DNA of 64,000 nt from positions 1 to 64,000 of the forward strand of contig JAANDG010000240.1 in assembly GCA_036852015.1 (NCBI GenBank), in the 5' to 3' direction. Made by a program: the position numbers and the translations under genes. Below are positions 1 to 21,300 of this stretch, one piece after another; positions within the stretch are counted from its first letter, which is position 1, and the number at the start of each line of letters is the position of its first letter. Origin of the DNA: Pelodera strongyloides. Its lineage: Eukaryota; Nematoda; Chromadorea; Rhabditida; Rhabditidae. Below the pieces are notes generated by a model, which saw only the letters and a list, made by a program, of their open reading frames with translations, did no database searches and was not told the origin of the DNA.

Positions 1-3000
1 AGGCGAGCTTGTGAATTGTGAAATGACCCCTGGAATGGGATGCCCAGGTTTTCACATTAAATACAAGAAATGTGCTCAGTGAATAGCTTGTACGGGCCCC
101 AGCATTCAACCTTAATCCCAATCCCTGCAATTGAAACAATCGGTTACCTCATAGTTTAACAAAATTTTGCTGAAAGAGAACTTAAGTTGTGTATACAATT
201 TGTATGTACATATACATTTCAATCGTAAAAGTAGGTGTCTGCCTTATATGCATTCTATGCGAACAAGCAAGTATGCACAGTAATAAAGTTGTCGGAGTGC
301 TGTTTTCGTGTAAAGGGAGCACGCTTTAGTCTAGAGGACTGAGCAAGGCAATTAGAATCGCCTCAAGGATAATTACAACGAGTGCACATGCTTTAAGTGG
401 AAATGAGAGCAGACGGCGTGGCCTTCTGAAGGGAAAGAGGATTCCTTCACTTTACGAAGTGGCCACTTGAAGAAGACGGCGGAAAGGGGATACTTTAGTT
501 GATTTCGGAATACACAACACACAAAGTAAAGAACGTATCTTAGCAAAAGCTGTGCAAGACACAAATTAGAACTTTACTTTTGCAGCGGCTAGTCTTACTG
601 AACTGCTTCTCTCACTGGGAATTACGCTATGCAACATAGTAATATCGTGCCAACGTATGTCGAGCTTCAACAAATGTATGTGACCTGCCTGAATAGTAAT
701 ATTTTCTGGGCAGCAAGCGCCCAAACGGTTAGAAATGAGCTTGAAAATATACCAAAATAAGAAAGAGCAAACATTTGTAGGAATGTGCTAATCATCTAAA
801 CATAGATCATTCATATGTGTGGCACTGGGCCACCACTAAAGTGAAGGAACTACGATTTTTGGACCAGTAGTGCGGACCTAAATGGACATAAAAATGGGGG
901 AGGTGCTTTTTGACCACCTCGAAAAGCCATCGATCACCTCTTGTTTAATTGAAATAAGAACAATTTGAATAAATCACAAGGAAGAATATATGATGGGACC
1001 AGAGAGCCCTTATTCTTGGAAAGAGATTGGTAGATGATCTTTGAGCAATTAGCGGCATCTGTCGAAGTCCCAAATTAGTAAAGTGCTGTAATTAACTCAA
1101 GATTATGCCAGAAATCGCTCCTTTTGCGTAGTTTCTACCAGAATTGGTCCAATGTTTACTTAAAAGGGAAAAAGAATAAAATGAAAAAGCCATTTGAGTT
1201 CACTGTAATAGGGGCGCGTTTAAGATGGCCGAAAGAAAGAAAAAAATAGGTTTTCGGGCGTTCAGGTTGGCCGAAAAGAAAACTTTTGAAAGACAATGCA
1301 AAAACAAGAGACGCAGACAAAACCCGAAAAAAATTACTGTATTTTTTCATTTCCCCTTAGTATTAAAAGTTTTCTTTTCGGCCAACCTGAACGGCCGAAA
1401 ACCTATTTTTTTCTTTCTTTCGGCCATCTTAAACGCGCCCTAAGATATCATCTGCGGGCAATGTTTCTTTTTGCAACCACATACATTCCCGAGAAAATCG
1501 ATTATTTTGCAAAATGTTCAGCAATGGACAAATGCAATCAAAGGGTATTTTCACAGCAAAGACAAAGACAGTACTTTAGCAGAAATAAAGCTTTAACAAG
1601 TTAAGGCAATTAAACGAACAATTAACGTATATATTAGGATACTTATGTCATTATGCCGTTTTTTTTTCTGAAATGTAAACAAAAGCCCGATACTAACTTA
1701 CGGATTTATTTTTAGCTTCAAAAAAATAAGCGCGGGATGCGATTCGAAGCCCTGTCATGGATGTTTCAATTAAATGTGACAAACAAAGAAGAGAATGCCC
1801 GAATTACTGGAGATACAAATTAAATCAACTGCCCGAAAGTAATCACCTAATGAAAATATCAGCTCGTCCTGCTCGTCACCAGAGTAAATTGAAAGTGTGT
1901 TATGTAATTGCACGTATTAACTAGTGAAATGTGCTCTAATTAAAGTTATCATAAGGAGATTTGAATTTTGAATAGAAAAAAATATACACAATGCGGAAAA
2001 GGGTGTACGACTTAATAAACCAATGTTTATGATTAGATTTTTCAAATGACAAAACTCGTTCTTCGGAGTGAAAGTAGGAGAGTCAATGATGGGGGAGTTA
2101 AACATGACGAGAGATGGGAGAGGGAGACACTCAACACTACTGCATAGACACAAGAAATCAATAGAGAAAGACGAGCCACCAGATCTGCGAAGGGAGAGGA
2201 AGTGTGGGAAATCACGAGGATTAGAGACGACACCAATGAATACCAAGTCACGCCGTGTTATTTGGACACTAACCCTGGCCTGAGTTCCCAGATGGCACAC
2301 TGGTCGGCGTACATGTCGACTGCCTAATGGAATTGTACTCATTTGAAAGCGAGCATAATCCCATCAGGATTAGGCACATTGGCGATTGATGTTTCTATTA
2401 TATTAGACACACGCTCATCGTTGCATCACTCTGAATACGCAGAAACCAACACATTTCGTAGTCACACTCCTTTGACTGTAGCCGAACTAACCACTTTTAC
2501 AAATGAATGTGACCCAAGTTGAGAGTTGTTGTTTGGATAACGAAAATTGAAAGTGCCATGAATCACACGTGAGTTAATCCAGTAAGTCTGAGCAATAGGA
2601 TACACTACTCTGGTCTACGACACTCAAACATATTATGTGCAAGTTTTATTGTGCAAATATCACAAAGTATGCAGACATTTCAAAAACGATATAACTTTGA
2701 AGATCCACTTTAACTGCTAATCAGTCCCATAAAATCGCATCAAAGACATTAAACATACACGGAAAAAAAATGAAACACGAGATTCTTATTAATTGCACCG
2801 AATTCACAGTATAAATGACTAGATGTAAAAAGATCACATTATTATAATTGCGTTTTTTTACGGAGTTCCGAACACCAAACGCACTCATATTAAAAAGGAA
2901 AACAAATAAAGCTCATAAGGTACATCGTAGAAAAACATACGAATTCCAAGCAAACTGAAAAATATGGAAAAACAGATATGATAATATCATATGTATGTAC

Positions 3001-3371
3001 AGACACAATCATTGAAAATCACACGTCTGTGTAACTAAGTTCTAACATAGAAAATGAGTTAACAACAATTTGATATCAAACATTGTCATATGCTCCCCCC
3101 AGAGTTCGCAATTATGCTAAATCGATATACGCAAACAATTCCAATTATAAGGAATACATAGTATCCAATGACGATCTTCTTCAGCACGGTCATTTATCAA
3201 CACTACAACAATAATACTAATGCCGAAAACAATTACACGGCACCCGAATTTTAACAGGTATTTTACCAACAACCTTGGAATTACAACGCACCGAACACGT
3301 AAGAAGTGTTGAGTGCGTTTAATAAAGAACACGTTATCACCTAATAAGTATGAAACATAGTTTTCTCTTTA
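1..3371. other. Intergenic, no gene seen
   Basis: This stretch lies downstream of the SIK gene. I see no exon with convincing splice sites or family similarity. It is AT-rich and contains one fold-back transposon (1211-1441, listed separately). The open frames around 1225-1604 are the arms of that element, and those at 1917-2342 look random. Confidence 0.6.
1211..1441. mobile_element. Fold-back MITE with about 80-bp inverted arms
   Basis: The left arm begins GGGCGCGTTTAAGATGGCCG and the right arm is its reverse complement over about 80 bases with one or two mismatches, leaving a loop of about 70 bases. The element is flanked by TA on both sides, with one extra G at the left end, as expected for a Tc1/mariner-type target duplication. 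It has no coding capacity. The near identity of the arms suggests a young insertion or strong hairpin homogenisation. Confidence 0.8.

Positions 3372-3374
<3 letters not shown>
3368..3374 (-). terminator. AATAAA overlapping the SIK stop codon
   Basis: On the minus strand the last codons read GTA TAA TAAAG, so the stop TAA is embedded in a canonical AATAAA poly(A) signal (3373-3368). If this signal is used, the 3' UTR is only about 15-20 bases. Confidence 0.4.
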
Positions 3375-12594
<9,220 letters not shown>

Positions 12595-12612
12595 AACTGG
12601 CGAGACACCTGA
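12595..12612 (-). other. Likely SL trans-splice acceptor of the SIK gene
   Basis: Read on the minus strand, TTCAATTCAG ends at 12609 and is followed by a 14-base leader and then the ATG at 12594-12592. No upstream coding exon in phase was found, so this acceptor most likely receives a spliced leader. It also supports the chosen start, which gives MSEVGLV and runs in frame into RVGFYE of the kinase domain. Confidence 0.55.
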
Positions 12613-15600
12613 ATTGAAGAGTAGTAAAGGTAAGTCGTGAAATAAAAAAACATGAAAAGGACGAGAAAAAGGAGCACAAGTTGAGATACTGTATTCGTTA
12701 GCACTAAAAAAATATTGTGTTGGAGCAAAAACTTGGACAACTGGCGCACAACAGCTAAATTCAGTATGTAACAAAGATTTCGGGTTTTGATTTGGAAAGC
12801 ACCAGTTCGAGGAAGAAAGTTTGTTGTTACCACGACGTCAGAGAAAATGATGATAATTTCATTAGAATAATAACAAGAGTAGTAAAAATTACGAGCATTT
12901 GAGCACACTTTCGAAGTAGTCTAGTTTTCGTCAATTAATTATTTCGTTCAATGTAGTCATTATAATGAACACAACGACAATTTCGGACGTGTGAGTTTCC
13001 CATGTTTAGTTTTTTTTTGTCGGTAATATTCACGACTGTTGTCGGAAAGAAAGCGTAAATTAAGGATAATTACTTGATACCCATCATTCCCTACGAAAAA
13101 AAATTCAAAATTATTAAGGTGAGCCGCTGAATTATTTCACCAGTGAACAATTTAGGTTGCTACGGTTGCGGAAACCTTTGTGGTACTTTTTAATTTCCGT
13201 CATTTGAAAATTAGATACATACAAAATCAAGGCTAATAATCATAATGCGAGACCTTGCACTCAAAAAATTGTCGAGCATGTAAGCAATAAGAATATTATA
13301 AAAATGACCAAAGTCTTTAATTAAGCGTAGGTACTGCAAAATCGAGTGCAGGTATATTATACTGGTGAATTTCAACGGCACTCGCTTTTTTCTTACGTAT
13401 AACATAGATTTAATAAATCCAAAGGAAAGGAAATTATTAGGATGTTCATACAAGGGTCCTTAAAGCCTGAAACTCTCATACAATTCTTAAAAAAAACGGT
13501 CTCCTCCGGAAAGAATGTCTCCCAAACACACGAGGACAAATCTGGGCCAATGCTTCCACATATGTATACGGTACTAAATAAGACCGTACACTAAAATATC
13601 TGTCTTCTTTTATTCTGGCTAAATTCGAAAGATTCCGGCGTTTCTCATAAGCAGAATGACGGTTCTCATAAGATAACATCGTAATCAAACGTTTTGGCTT
13701 AATGGGGATTTGTAAACAGTAGACTTTTGACTTTACTAAACAATAGACTGTAAACTTTTAAACGTCAACTAAGCGGTCAGTGCTTGTTTGTAACTTCGGT
13801 GAAATGGTGTGAAACGTTGGAAAGCTAGATTTCGCCCGATAATAGTGAAAAAAAACATGATGAAATATCATTCCATCCGTTAGGATATAAAAGGTTAATC
13901 AGGGAGAAAGTATGACAATAGAGCTTAAGAAAGCAAAATTTACATAAAATACCGGTGTTGGCTGCTAGATTTCAATACGCATTAATATATGAAAGAAAAT
14001 TGTGCAAAATGCGGAGTTTCTTTCTTGCGAATGCTGGTAAGGAAGTGTTATTAAAAAGCTTATATTCAATTTGAAAAATGCCACCTTAAACGCTGCGGGT
14101 TTCCCTACAATCAATGTTGCAAGATAACGTAAATTCACTCCATTAGTGATCCTGTGAGTGAGAAGGATTTCGTGATGGTTTTTAAAGGAATAAATCGGGG
14201 TGAAGAGCAGCTGACAGCAAAATCTCCCTATCCCGAACTGACGAAAACAATGTCCACCAATGACGTAGGGAGCCGGAGAGCGCGGCTAAGAAAAACCGCC
14301 ACTTGCGTAAGTTCGCGGTAGCTGTGTGCCTCACAGCGTATACAGAAAAATGAGTTGCAGAGTGCGCTTGAGATTTCTTGCACACGTAGATCAGCCCTGG
14401 GTCGTCCAAGAAAACAAAAAAATTAAAACGTTTTCTTTTTGTACAAATAAATGCAAACAAACGATTGAAAAAAAGAATATCGAAAACGAATGAAATATCA
14501 ACTATTCATGTTGTTGATGGATATATTCTCTATGAACGACAACCGAAATCAAACAGACGGTTTTTTCTGGTGATAAGAAACGCGAATATTCAAAATTGTA
14601 AAATTACACTTGCAAAATTAACTTTTCCAGTAATTTCTTAGGGAGTTGCGTAGGCACGACAAACTTTGATGCTAATCACTGAGGAATTTCAGATAAGCAA
14701 CAGGAACAGAACAATTAACGAATTTTACACATTACACGTGGTTTGATCTTCTATTTAACCACGTCAAATAGCAAGTGGCGCGTTGCCTTCATGCCCGTGT
14801 ATTCAACGAAAAAAAATCAGAAGTGTGGTGCAGAGATAAATTGGAGGTGTCTGTGCATGCAACAATTGTTGTGATTGGAAGATCAATAGGCGAAAATTCC
14901 GGTGATTCGCAGTTACTACCAAGAGAAAAGGTGAAGCAACGAGATCATATCAGTGAACTAAATGTAATGTAAATAAATTGGTGCATGTTTGCACACAACA
15001 TGATTATTTAACAATGATCTTTTGTTTTCATATATGACGCTGACAATTTGAACTGATTGGAGTCAAAGAGACCACAAACACTAAGATGTATGTTTAGTAC
15101 GGACTGCGGCGAGAAGCAAAAATAAAAATAAAAATTTTTGAACGGCGAAAAGTGAAATGAGTGTCTGCCACGCAGTTTTGTTAAACACGAAAATAGGTGG
15201 GATATTCTCGGGACCTCTCGGTCAGGTAAGCTTTCACAGAATGTGTTCTGTATACAGAGAAAAGACGGAAGAGGACAAACCACTTGGTCATCTCGCTATG
15301 ATCACTTCTCTTCTTCACTCTCTCTCTCTATCTTTCTATCTCTTTCTGTCACTATCTGTCCCTCTCTTTCAGCATGTCTACGTTTCTATTCAAAAATGTT
15401 ACTGGTTTCAACTTTTGAAAGGCGTGCGTACCAGTGCCAGATCAAATCAGATTCAGGATTGTATGAGGATGAGGTTTTGGGCAACTATAGTCGCACTATC
15501 CATTTAGAAATTAATTCATAATCATAATTTCGCACATAACCATTTTCTTGCAAATATGAAACGAGGATAGGCTTATTTAGCGAACGGAACATGGAACATG

Positions 15601-17369
15601 GAATGGTAATATGAATTTGTAATTGTAGAATCTAATGTCGATTAGTGATCTGATCAGCTTGTCTATCTCTTTGCCTGCGGCGTCTGTCTTCCATTCGACT
15701 CTCCTTCCTCTCTGCCTGCCTAACTCTGAGTTTCTTTTCCTTCGTGACGCAACTCAAAGACGTCACCGCGGCGATTATCGTCTGAATTTTTTCTTCTTTC
15801 GCATACTCTTTCTCTATCCCTACCAAACACCCTTTTCAGTGTTCTTCTCAGAATTTGATGGAACCGTCTGTGTTCACACTATTTTCCATATCATTTTCTT
15901 TGTCTCTTATCACTCTCTTGAAAACACACTGTATCTGCCGCTTTACCTCTCGAAAGCGAAAACTGCAAAATGTGTAGAATTTTGAGATTGTGCCCAGAAT
16001 TCTTTGCGGATGAGAGAAAGAGCGTAAGTGACGCAGTGAAAATAAGGGTTTGAAAGACGATAACAAAAATGAGTCTTTTCAAAAGTTGAAGTACAAAATA
16101 GATAGAGCAGTTGCAGGAAATGAGTATTTACATCACGCATATTTTCAAATGTAAACGATTAGGAAATATGTCCATAATAAGCAAAGGACTTTACAACTAA
16201 TGCGAAATGCAACTACAGCATCTTTATATACACTACACAACAAAGTTTTACTTCTCAAACCCAAATGTTGGACGGTTTGTACATGGGTATAATTTGTTAA
16301 CATGTTTGTGACAAGAAATCACCGACTAATCGAAACACTAAGCGATGTTCTGCTAAGAAAGGTTGCGATCACATAACTTCTTCGCACTGATGACCTCATA
16401 AAAGTGTGGTTTGGCTTCACTTGAAGGGAAAACAAATCTCTCAGAGCACTTGTGGGACAGGAGCCATCGGAATGCGACAGTTGTTTTCACGGTTGACTTG
16501 TCACTAGCATCCACTCTAAGGCAACTCTCTGAGCACTTAACATTGGCAAAAGAATAAATCGGAAACGCGTCACTATATGTAAAAACTTTGCATACCATGG
16601 CTACCCCTTTCTACTGGTATAGCAGCGCAAATTTCAGTATTAAATGAGTGGATTTATAAGCTTCAGTGACACTTAAAAACACAAAATTTCCCGTTTCTCC
16701 AGGAAAGATGACTTTTACACTTGTTGAGATAGTTGTTTGAGCCCCGCCAGTCTATTTGTTTGTTTTATGGCACATTTGCGTCAACGGTCAAACTACTTCA
16801 GAGAGATTGTAGATTTGTAGAACATAACAATAACTGTTAATGCGGAGATAACAGCACGGCAAAGCTTGTCTGGAAAATATAGTCAAATTTCACAAACAGA
16901 GTTTTCAAGTGAGACAGTTGTTATGTATTTATGAAGACAAACGTATCCAAATTAGAGTGTAAGTAGCTAGACCGTCTGACAACATCCCCTAATTACGTGC
17001 ATGATATCGTTAACAATATGTCTAGATTAGTCGCGTTTCTAATGCGATTGAAGGCAATTAATAACATCACTGCCGGCATTTCACTACGCAAAACGCGATG
17101 CAAAAATGCGAAATATTCGTCAGAAAAAATCAAGCAAGATAAAAGCGTCTATTGACCTACGCAATGCATAAACAGTTAGGCACGGGCGTTTCACGTGCAA
17201 TTTGGATTACTAGATTGGGAGGGGGTTTAGTAGAGCTGGAAACGCTTTTTCGGCAGTCCTTGTCTTCGTAAAAAGGAGTATGACGTAAACAAACAAAGAC
17301 TGGCGAGCCACTTTCTATCCGTCGCTCCTTCAGAGGACAATGCTCGTCGTTTCCTGGCCAAACCATTAA

Positions 17370-17370
17370 G

Positions 17371-17404
<34 letters not shown>
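17370..17404. repeat. (GA)n microsatellite
   Basis: A GA dinucleotide run of about 14 units ending in GAAAGAGA. Confidence 0.9.
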
Positions 17405-17469
17405 TTTATCCCCCGCCATAAACGGTAGTCAAATTTTAAATTCAGCTATCACACCTTTATCAGTCACAA

Positions 17470-17528
17470 GTATGTATTACCACACTCAAGTATCACGCAT
17501 GTATTACCACACGTATGTATTACCACAC
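17470..17528. repeat. Three copies of GTATGTATTACCACAC
   Basis: Copies of the 16-mer begin at about 17470, 17497 (first base differences GC) and 17513. The last two are directly adjacent. Confidence 0.75.
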
Positions 17529-18332
17529 GGAAAAACACCTGCGGAAATATTTACGTTTATTTGTACAAATTGTAAATGACTAGACCAAAATTCAACAATT
17601 CATAAAATAGATGATAAAATGAGCTTGAAAAATACTTATAGGTATATATAATGGCAAAACATGCATAAGACCCGAAATGAATAGATATTAGAGTAAGAGA
17701 GAAGATTTTTTCTGGGAAAAATTAATATGACATCTTCTGCTGAAAGTTCATCCTGGATGACTGCAGGATTTAAGAAATTATATGTCGTATCATAAGCCGA
17801 TTTTCTTTAAGAATTAATTTTTTGCAAGAATGCGTCACGCGAAAACAAGTGTTAGATAAATGGCAGATTTTAAACCAAGAAAGATGTAGGCGTTTGTGAA
17901 ACAATTAGGGGACAATGGGAAAAATATGCGTGGTTACTGGCTACAACGACAAACAAATATATGAATATAATCCTTTGAATAACATTCCCTGATATTAACC
18001 GATAAAACAACCTTGCACTAAGCACATCAATTATTGATTAGATCGATATATGAGCATGGGTATGTATTGCAATTTACATTAACTCCTTGTGCTACAGTTT
18101 TTCAACAAGCTCCATTTACACGTCAATATTCTATGTCGAAGTTAATTATTTTAAGATGAGTTGCAGAGCAAACATTAAATGTTTTTCAGCGGATCAAAGA
18201 GAGGATAACAATGTAAAGAATAGTAGTAAAACATAGTAGTAAAACACCGGTAATTGAGATAATTCATAAACGACTTAAGAATACGAAGAAAATACGCGAC
18301 ACTGCAAAGTGCTTCGAGAAAGCTTTGACTGA

Positions 18333-18352
18333 TTTTGGGGAAAACCCCAAAA
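18333..18352 (-). other. Perfect 8-bp hairpin in the syg-1 3' UTR
   Basis: TTTTGGGGAAAACCCCAAAA forms a perfect stem of eight pairs with an AAAA (or TTTT) loop. It begins about 20 bases after the syg-1 stop codon. It may act in mRNA stability or 3' end formation; no function is claimed. Confidence 0.6.
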
Positions 18353-18371
18353 GTAGTAGTGTCTATTTGAT

Positions 18372-21300
18372 TCAAACATGTGTTGATGTCCTGCTCAGCG
18401 GTCTTGCGTCTTGAACTGCGGCGAAGCTGTACGTCGACATCTTTGGCGTATCCACCTAGGCGAGCAATTGTAATGGTTTAAAAAAATGAAGTGATACCCT
18501 ACCCAATAAAAAAAATACAGTGCAAAGGCCCGCATTCCCTTCGAGCTCCATAATGCCAATTTTAAATCTCACCTCTTGAAGAGTTTCCAGAGGCGCTTTG
18601 TCGACAGGTCCATACATTTCTGAAATTCCCTGCGGTGTGCTTACACCTAAAATCGGACGAATAAAAAAAAGAAATTCATATTTGTCACGGACGTTCTGAA
18701 AACTTTAGTATGCATGTCAGTCAACAAAGTGCCTACCGGATTGAAATGAGCCATAGCTGGGTTCATATCGGGTCTGCATGCAGTTGTACTCATTCATTGA
18801 ACCATTTAGATACTTCGGGTACAATGATCCATTTGAGGTAGAAAGGGCATAAGACGACGGCACGAGGAGATCGAGGTCCGGGTTATTCTGAGGTATTGAG
18901 ATGTAGTCCTGAAAATAAATAAATAAATCGTTTACTGAGTGTGATGAGAACTTGATCATGCAATGAACAAGAAAAAATAGACCATAAAGCGAAACAATGA
19001 ATAAATGTACAATTCAACGTGTGAATATTAAGCCAACTGCAAGCACCTTTAGCAATCCTGACTGCTGCCGTGTTACCACAATTTTTTGATTACCTTTGTT
19101 GTTATGAGATTTCCATCGTCAATTGGACTGCTATACATCTCGGGGAAGTATTGACCATCCAACGCTTCACATTTCACCGTGACGTCGGATTCGGACGCTA
19201 AATTTTGATCATTCATACTTGATTAAGATTAATACAAGCTGCTGTAGGGTGCGAGGTCCGGTGGGGAAAATATACAACAAGAGATTACTACTAAACTACC
19301 GTTATCTTACCTAACAAAACCTCTTTTTTTTTATTTCCTATTTCCTTATTTTATTTACTATTTGTTTCTTACCGGTGAACTTGCTTCCTTTTCCGGAATA
19401 TCGTCGCTTTCGCCTCCATGCGCAACAACTGAGACATAATGCTAGCAGGATAATACCAGCCAGGATCGGCGCGGCCCAAAGAATTTCGGCTTTTTCTACA
19501 ATGAAGAGATTGTAAATTTCCAGAACTTGTTATTACAAAGACTAAGAAAAAACATCTTGGACGACGAGAGTCTTAAAGATAGCCATGCTGCCTTGTTCTG
19601 CAACAACCCTGCACAATTTCCGCAGAAGCGTGAGTAAACGGGGCGCACTTTATTTTTTAGTTTCTTTGCAGAAATGAACAAAGAATTTTACCCAGAAGCA
19701 TAAAAAATCTCACCTTTCCATTCGTCTAATGCATCCATGAGTCCCCTTTTCTTGAGCACTGTGGCTTTTCCATCGCCCCCCAGACCATTATTCGCCGAGC
19801 AATTGTAGACACCAAAGTCATTCTCTTCTAGATCGCGAATCGACAATCGACTCTCAATACCGTAACCACGGGAAATTTGATGAACCTGAAATTACATTTT
19901 CTTCCGTATTTTTTTTCTGTGAAGCATCACTTGCCTCATCTAAAAGATATTAAAGCTATTAACCAACCTGCAGCCTTCCCGTGTTGTAGTTGGGTTCTTC
20001 TCCATTCTTTTTCCATATTATTTCGGGTGCTTTTGGACGACCGCTCACCTTAATATGTACTGTTATACTGATGAAACGTGAAAAGCTTGAAATACAATCG
20101 AACGTCAATGAACAGTTGGCTGGTTAGGACACTCATGCGTGACTTTCAATCTATATTGAGTTATATTGACCGAATAACCACGTATTTCCTCACCCTGCAA
20201 ACAATTTCGAGGGTTTCTCCGATAGAAGCACGTTGCACGTCAGCAACATGTACAGTGGGCGGACCTCAAGGTGCAAAAACGTGAAAATAAAACATTTTCT
20301 CATTAATCATGAAAAATCCTATTTCTTCCATATAAATATTTTTTTACAATTAGGTGTGTCGGGGAACTAGAAATAGGGAATTTTTCATATTTTCGGAAAT
20401 TTTCTTATTTCAGTGCATTTAACCAACCTCTAATATGCAAGTGATGTGAAAGGAATTTTTCATATCTTCGTAAATTTTCTTATTTCCGTTCACTTAACCA
20501 ACCTCTGATATGCAAGTAGTGTGATACAGTTGCATGTTGGAATCCTTCAACAACAGCAGTGCATATGTATTCGCCTTGCTGCCATGATTGAACATTGTCG
20601 ATCGTGAATCTGAATTTACGCACGAAAGTACTAAAATGAACCATCAACAATTGAAGGAATGACGGAAAACAGCGTTGTGAACCAACAACCAAAAACAGGA
20701 AAAGCTATTATAATAACATGTTCACACTTCTCATCTTTTTTTATGAATGAAGCGTGTTGAGCATATTGATCCTGTGGATGACAATAACTACGCGAATGAG
20801 ATAGGAGACAATGACAAGGATAAATATTAAACTTACGCTTCGCCTTTAGATATTACTTGATCATCGCCAGCTTTTGTCCAAAAGAGAGCTGGAGCGGGGT
20901 TCCCGGCTGCCTCGCAGGTAAATGTCGCTGATTCACCAACATTCACTTCTCGTTCTTGTGCAGTGGAAATGATTCGCGGTCCGACTGAATTAACCCCACA
21001 TTGCATAATATCGGGAACCAGACAATTCAATGTGAAAGGACTCATCTTATTGGTACCTTGCGCTGTGATTTAACACGGTCTTTCTGTACAAGCGAACTAC
21101 TGGACAAACAGGGAACAAAACCAATTCACTCCACTCACCATTACTTCACTCCACGCCAATAAGTTAAAACCTGAGATGTCGTAATTTCCTAACATCGCGC
21201 AATAATTAATTAGTGCGGGTGCGAATTGGGCGAAATGAATCTCTTGCGGACGACATTTAACAAATGACTTGAGGAAGGCGCGCAACTGCCGCACTAATGC

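Larger units (their letters stand above)
12613..18371. other. Intergenic, about 5.8 kb, no gene seen
   Basis: This is the presumed 5' regulatory region of the SIK gene and the 3' flank of the syg-1-like gene. I see no exon I can support on either strand. It contains CT-rich tracts (15302-15375, 15650-15830), a GA microsatellite (17370-17404) and a short tandem repeat (17470-17528). Open frames across the CT-rich tracts have Ser/Leu-biased, non-protein-like composition. Confidence 0.55.

Noticed and set aside
1156..1604. Frames across 1.16-1.6 kb
   Set aside because: They are the inverted arms of a non-coding MITE. The same peptide (PERPKTYFFLSFGHLKRA) appears from both arms.
1730..1770. B-box-like GATTCGAAGCC suggesting a tRNA
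   Set aside because: No A box or pairing acceptor stem lies at the right distance.
15157..15521. Two plus-strand frames of 92-116 codons
   Set aside because: They span a CT-rich tract, have Ser/Leu-biased composition and no conserved feature.
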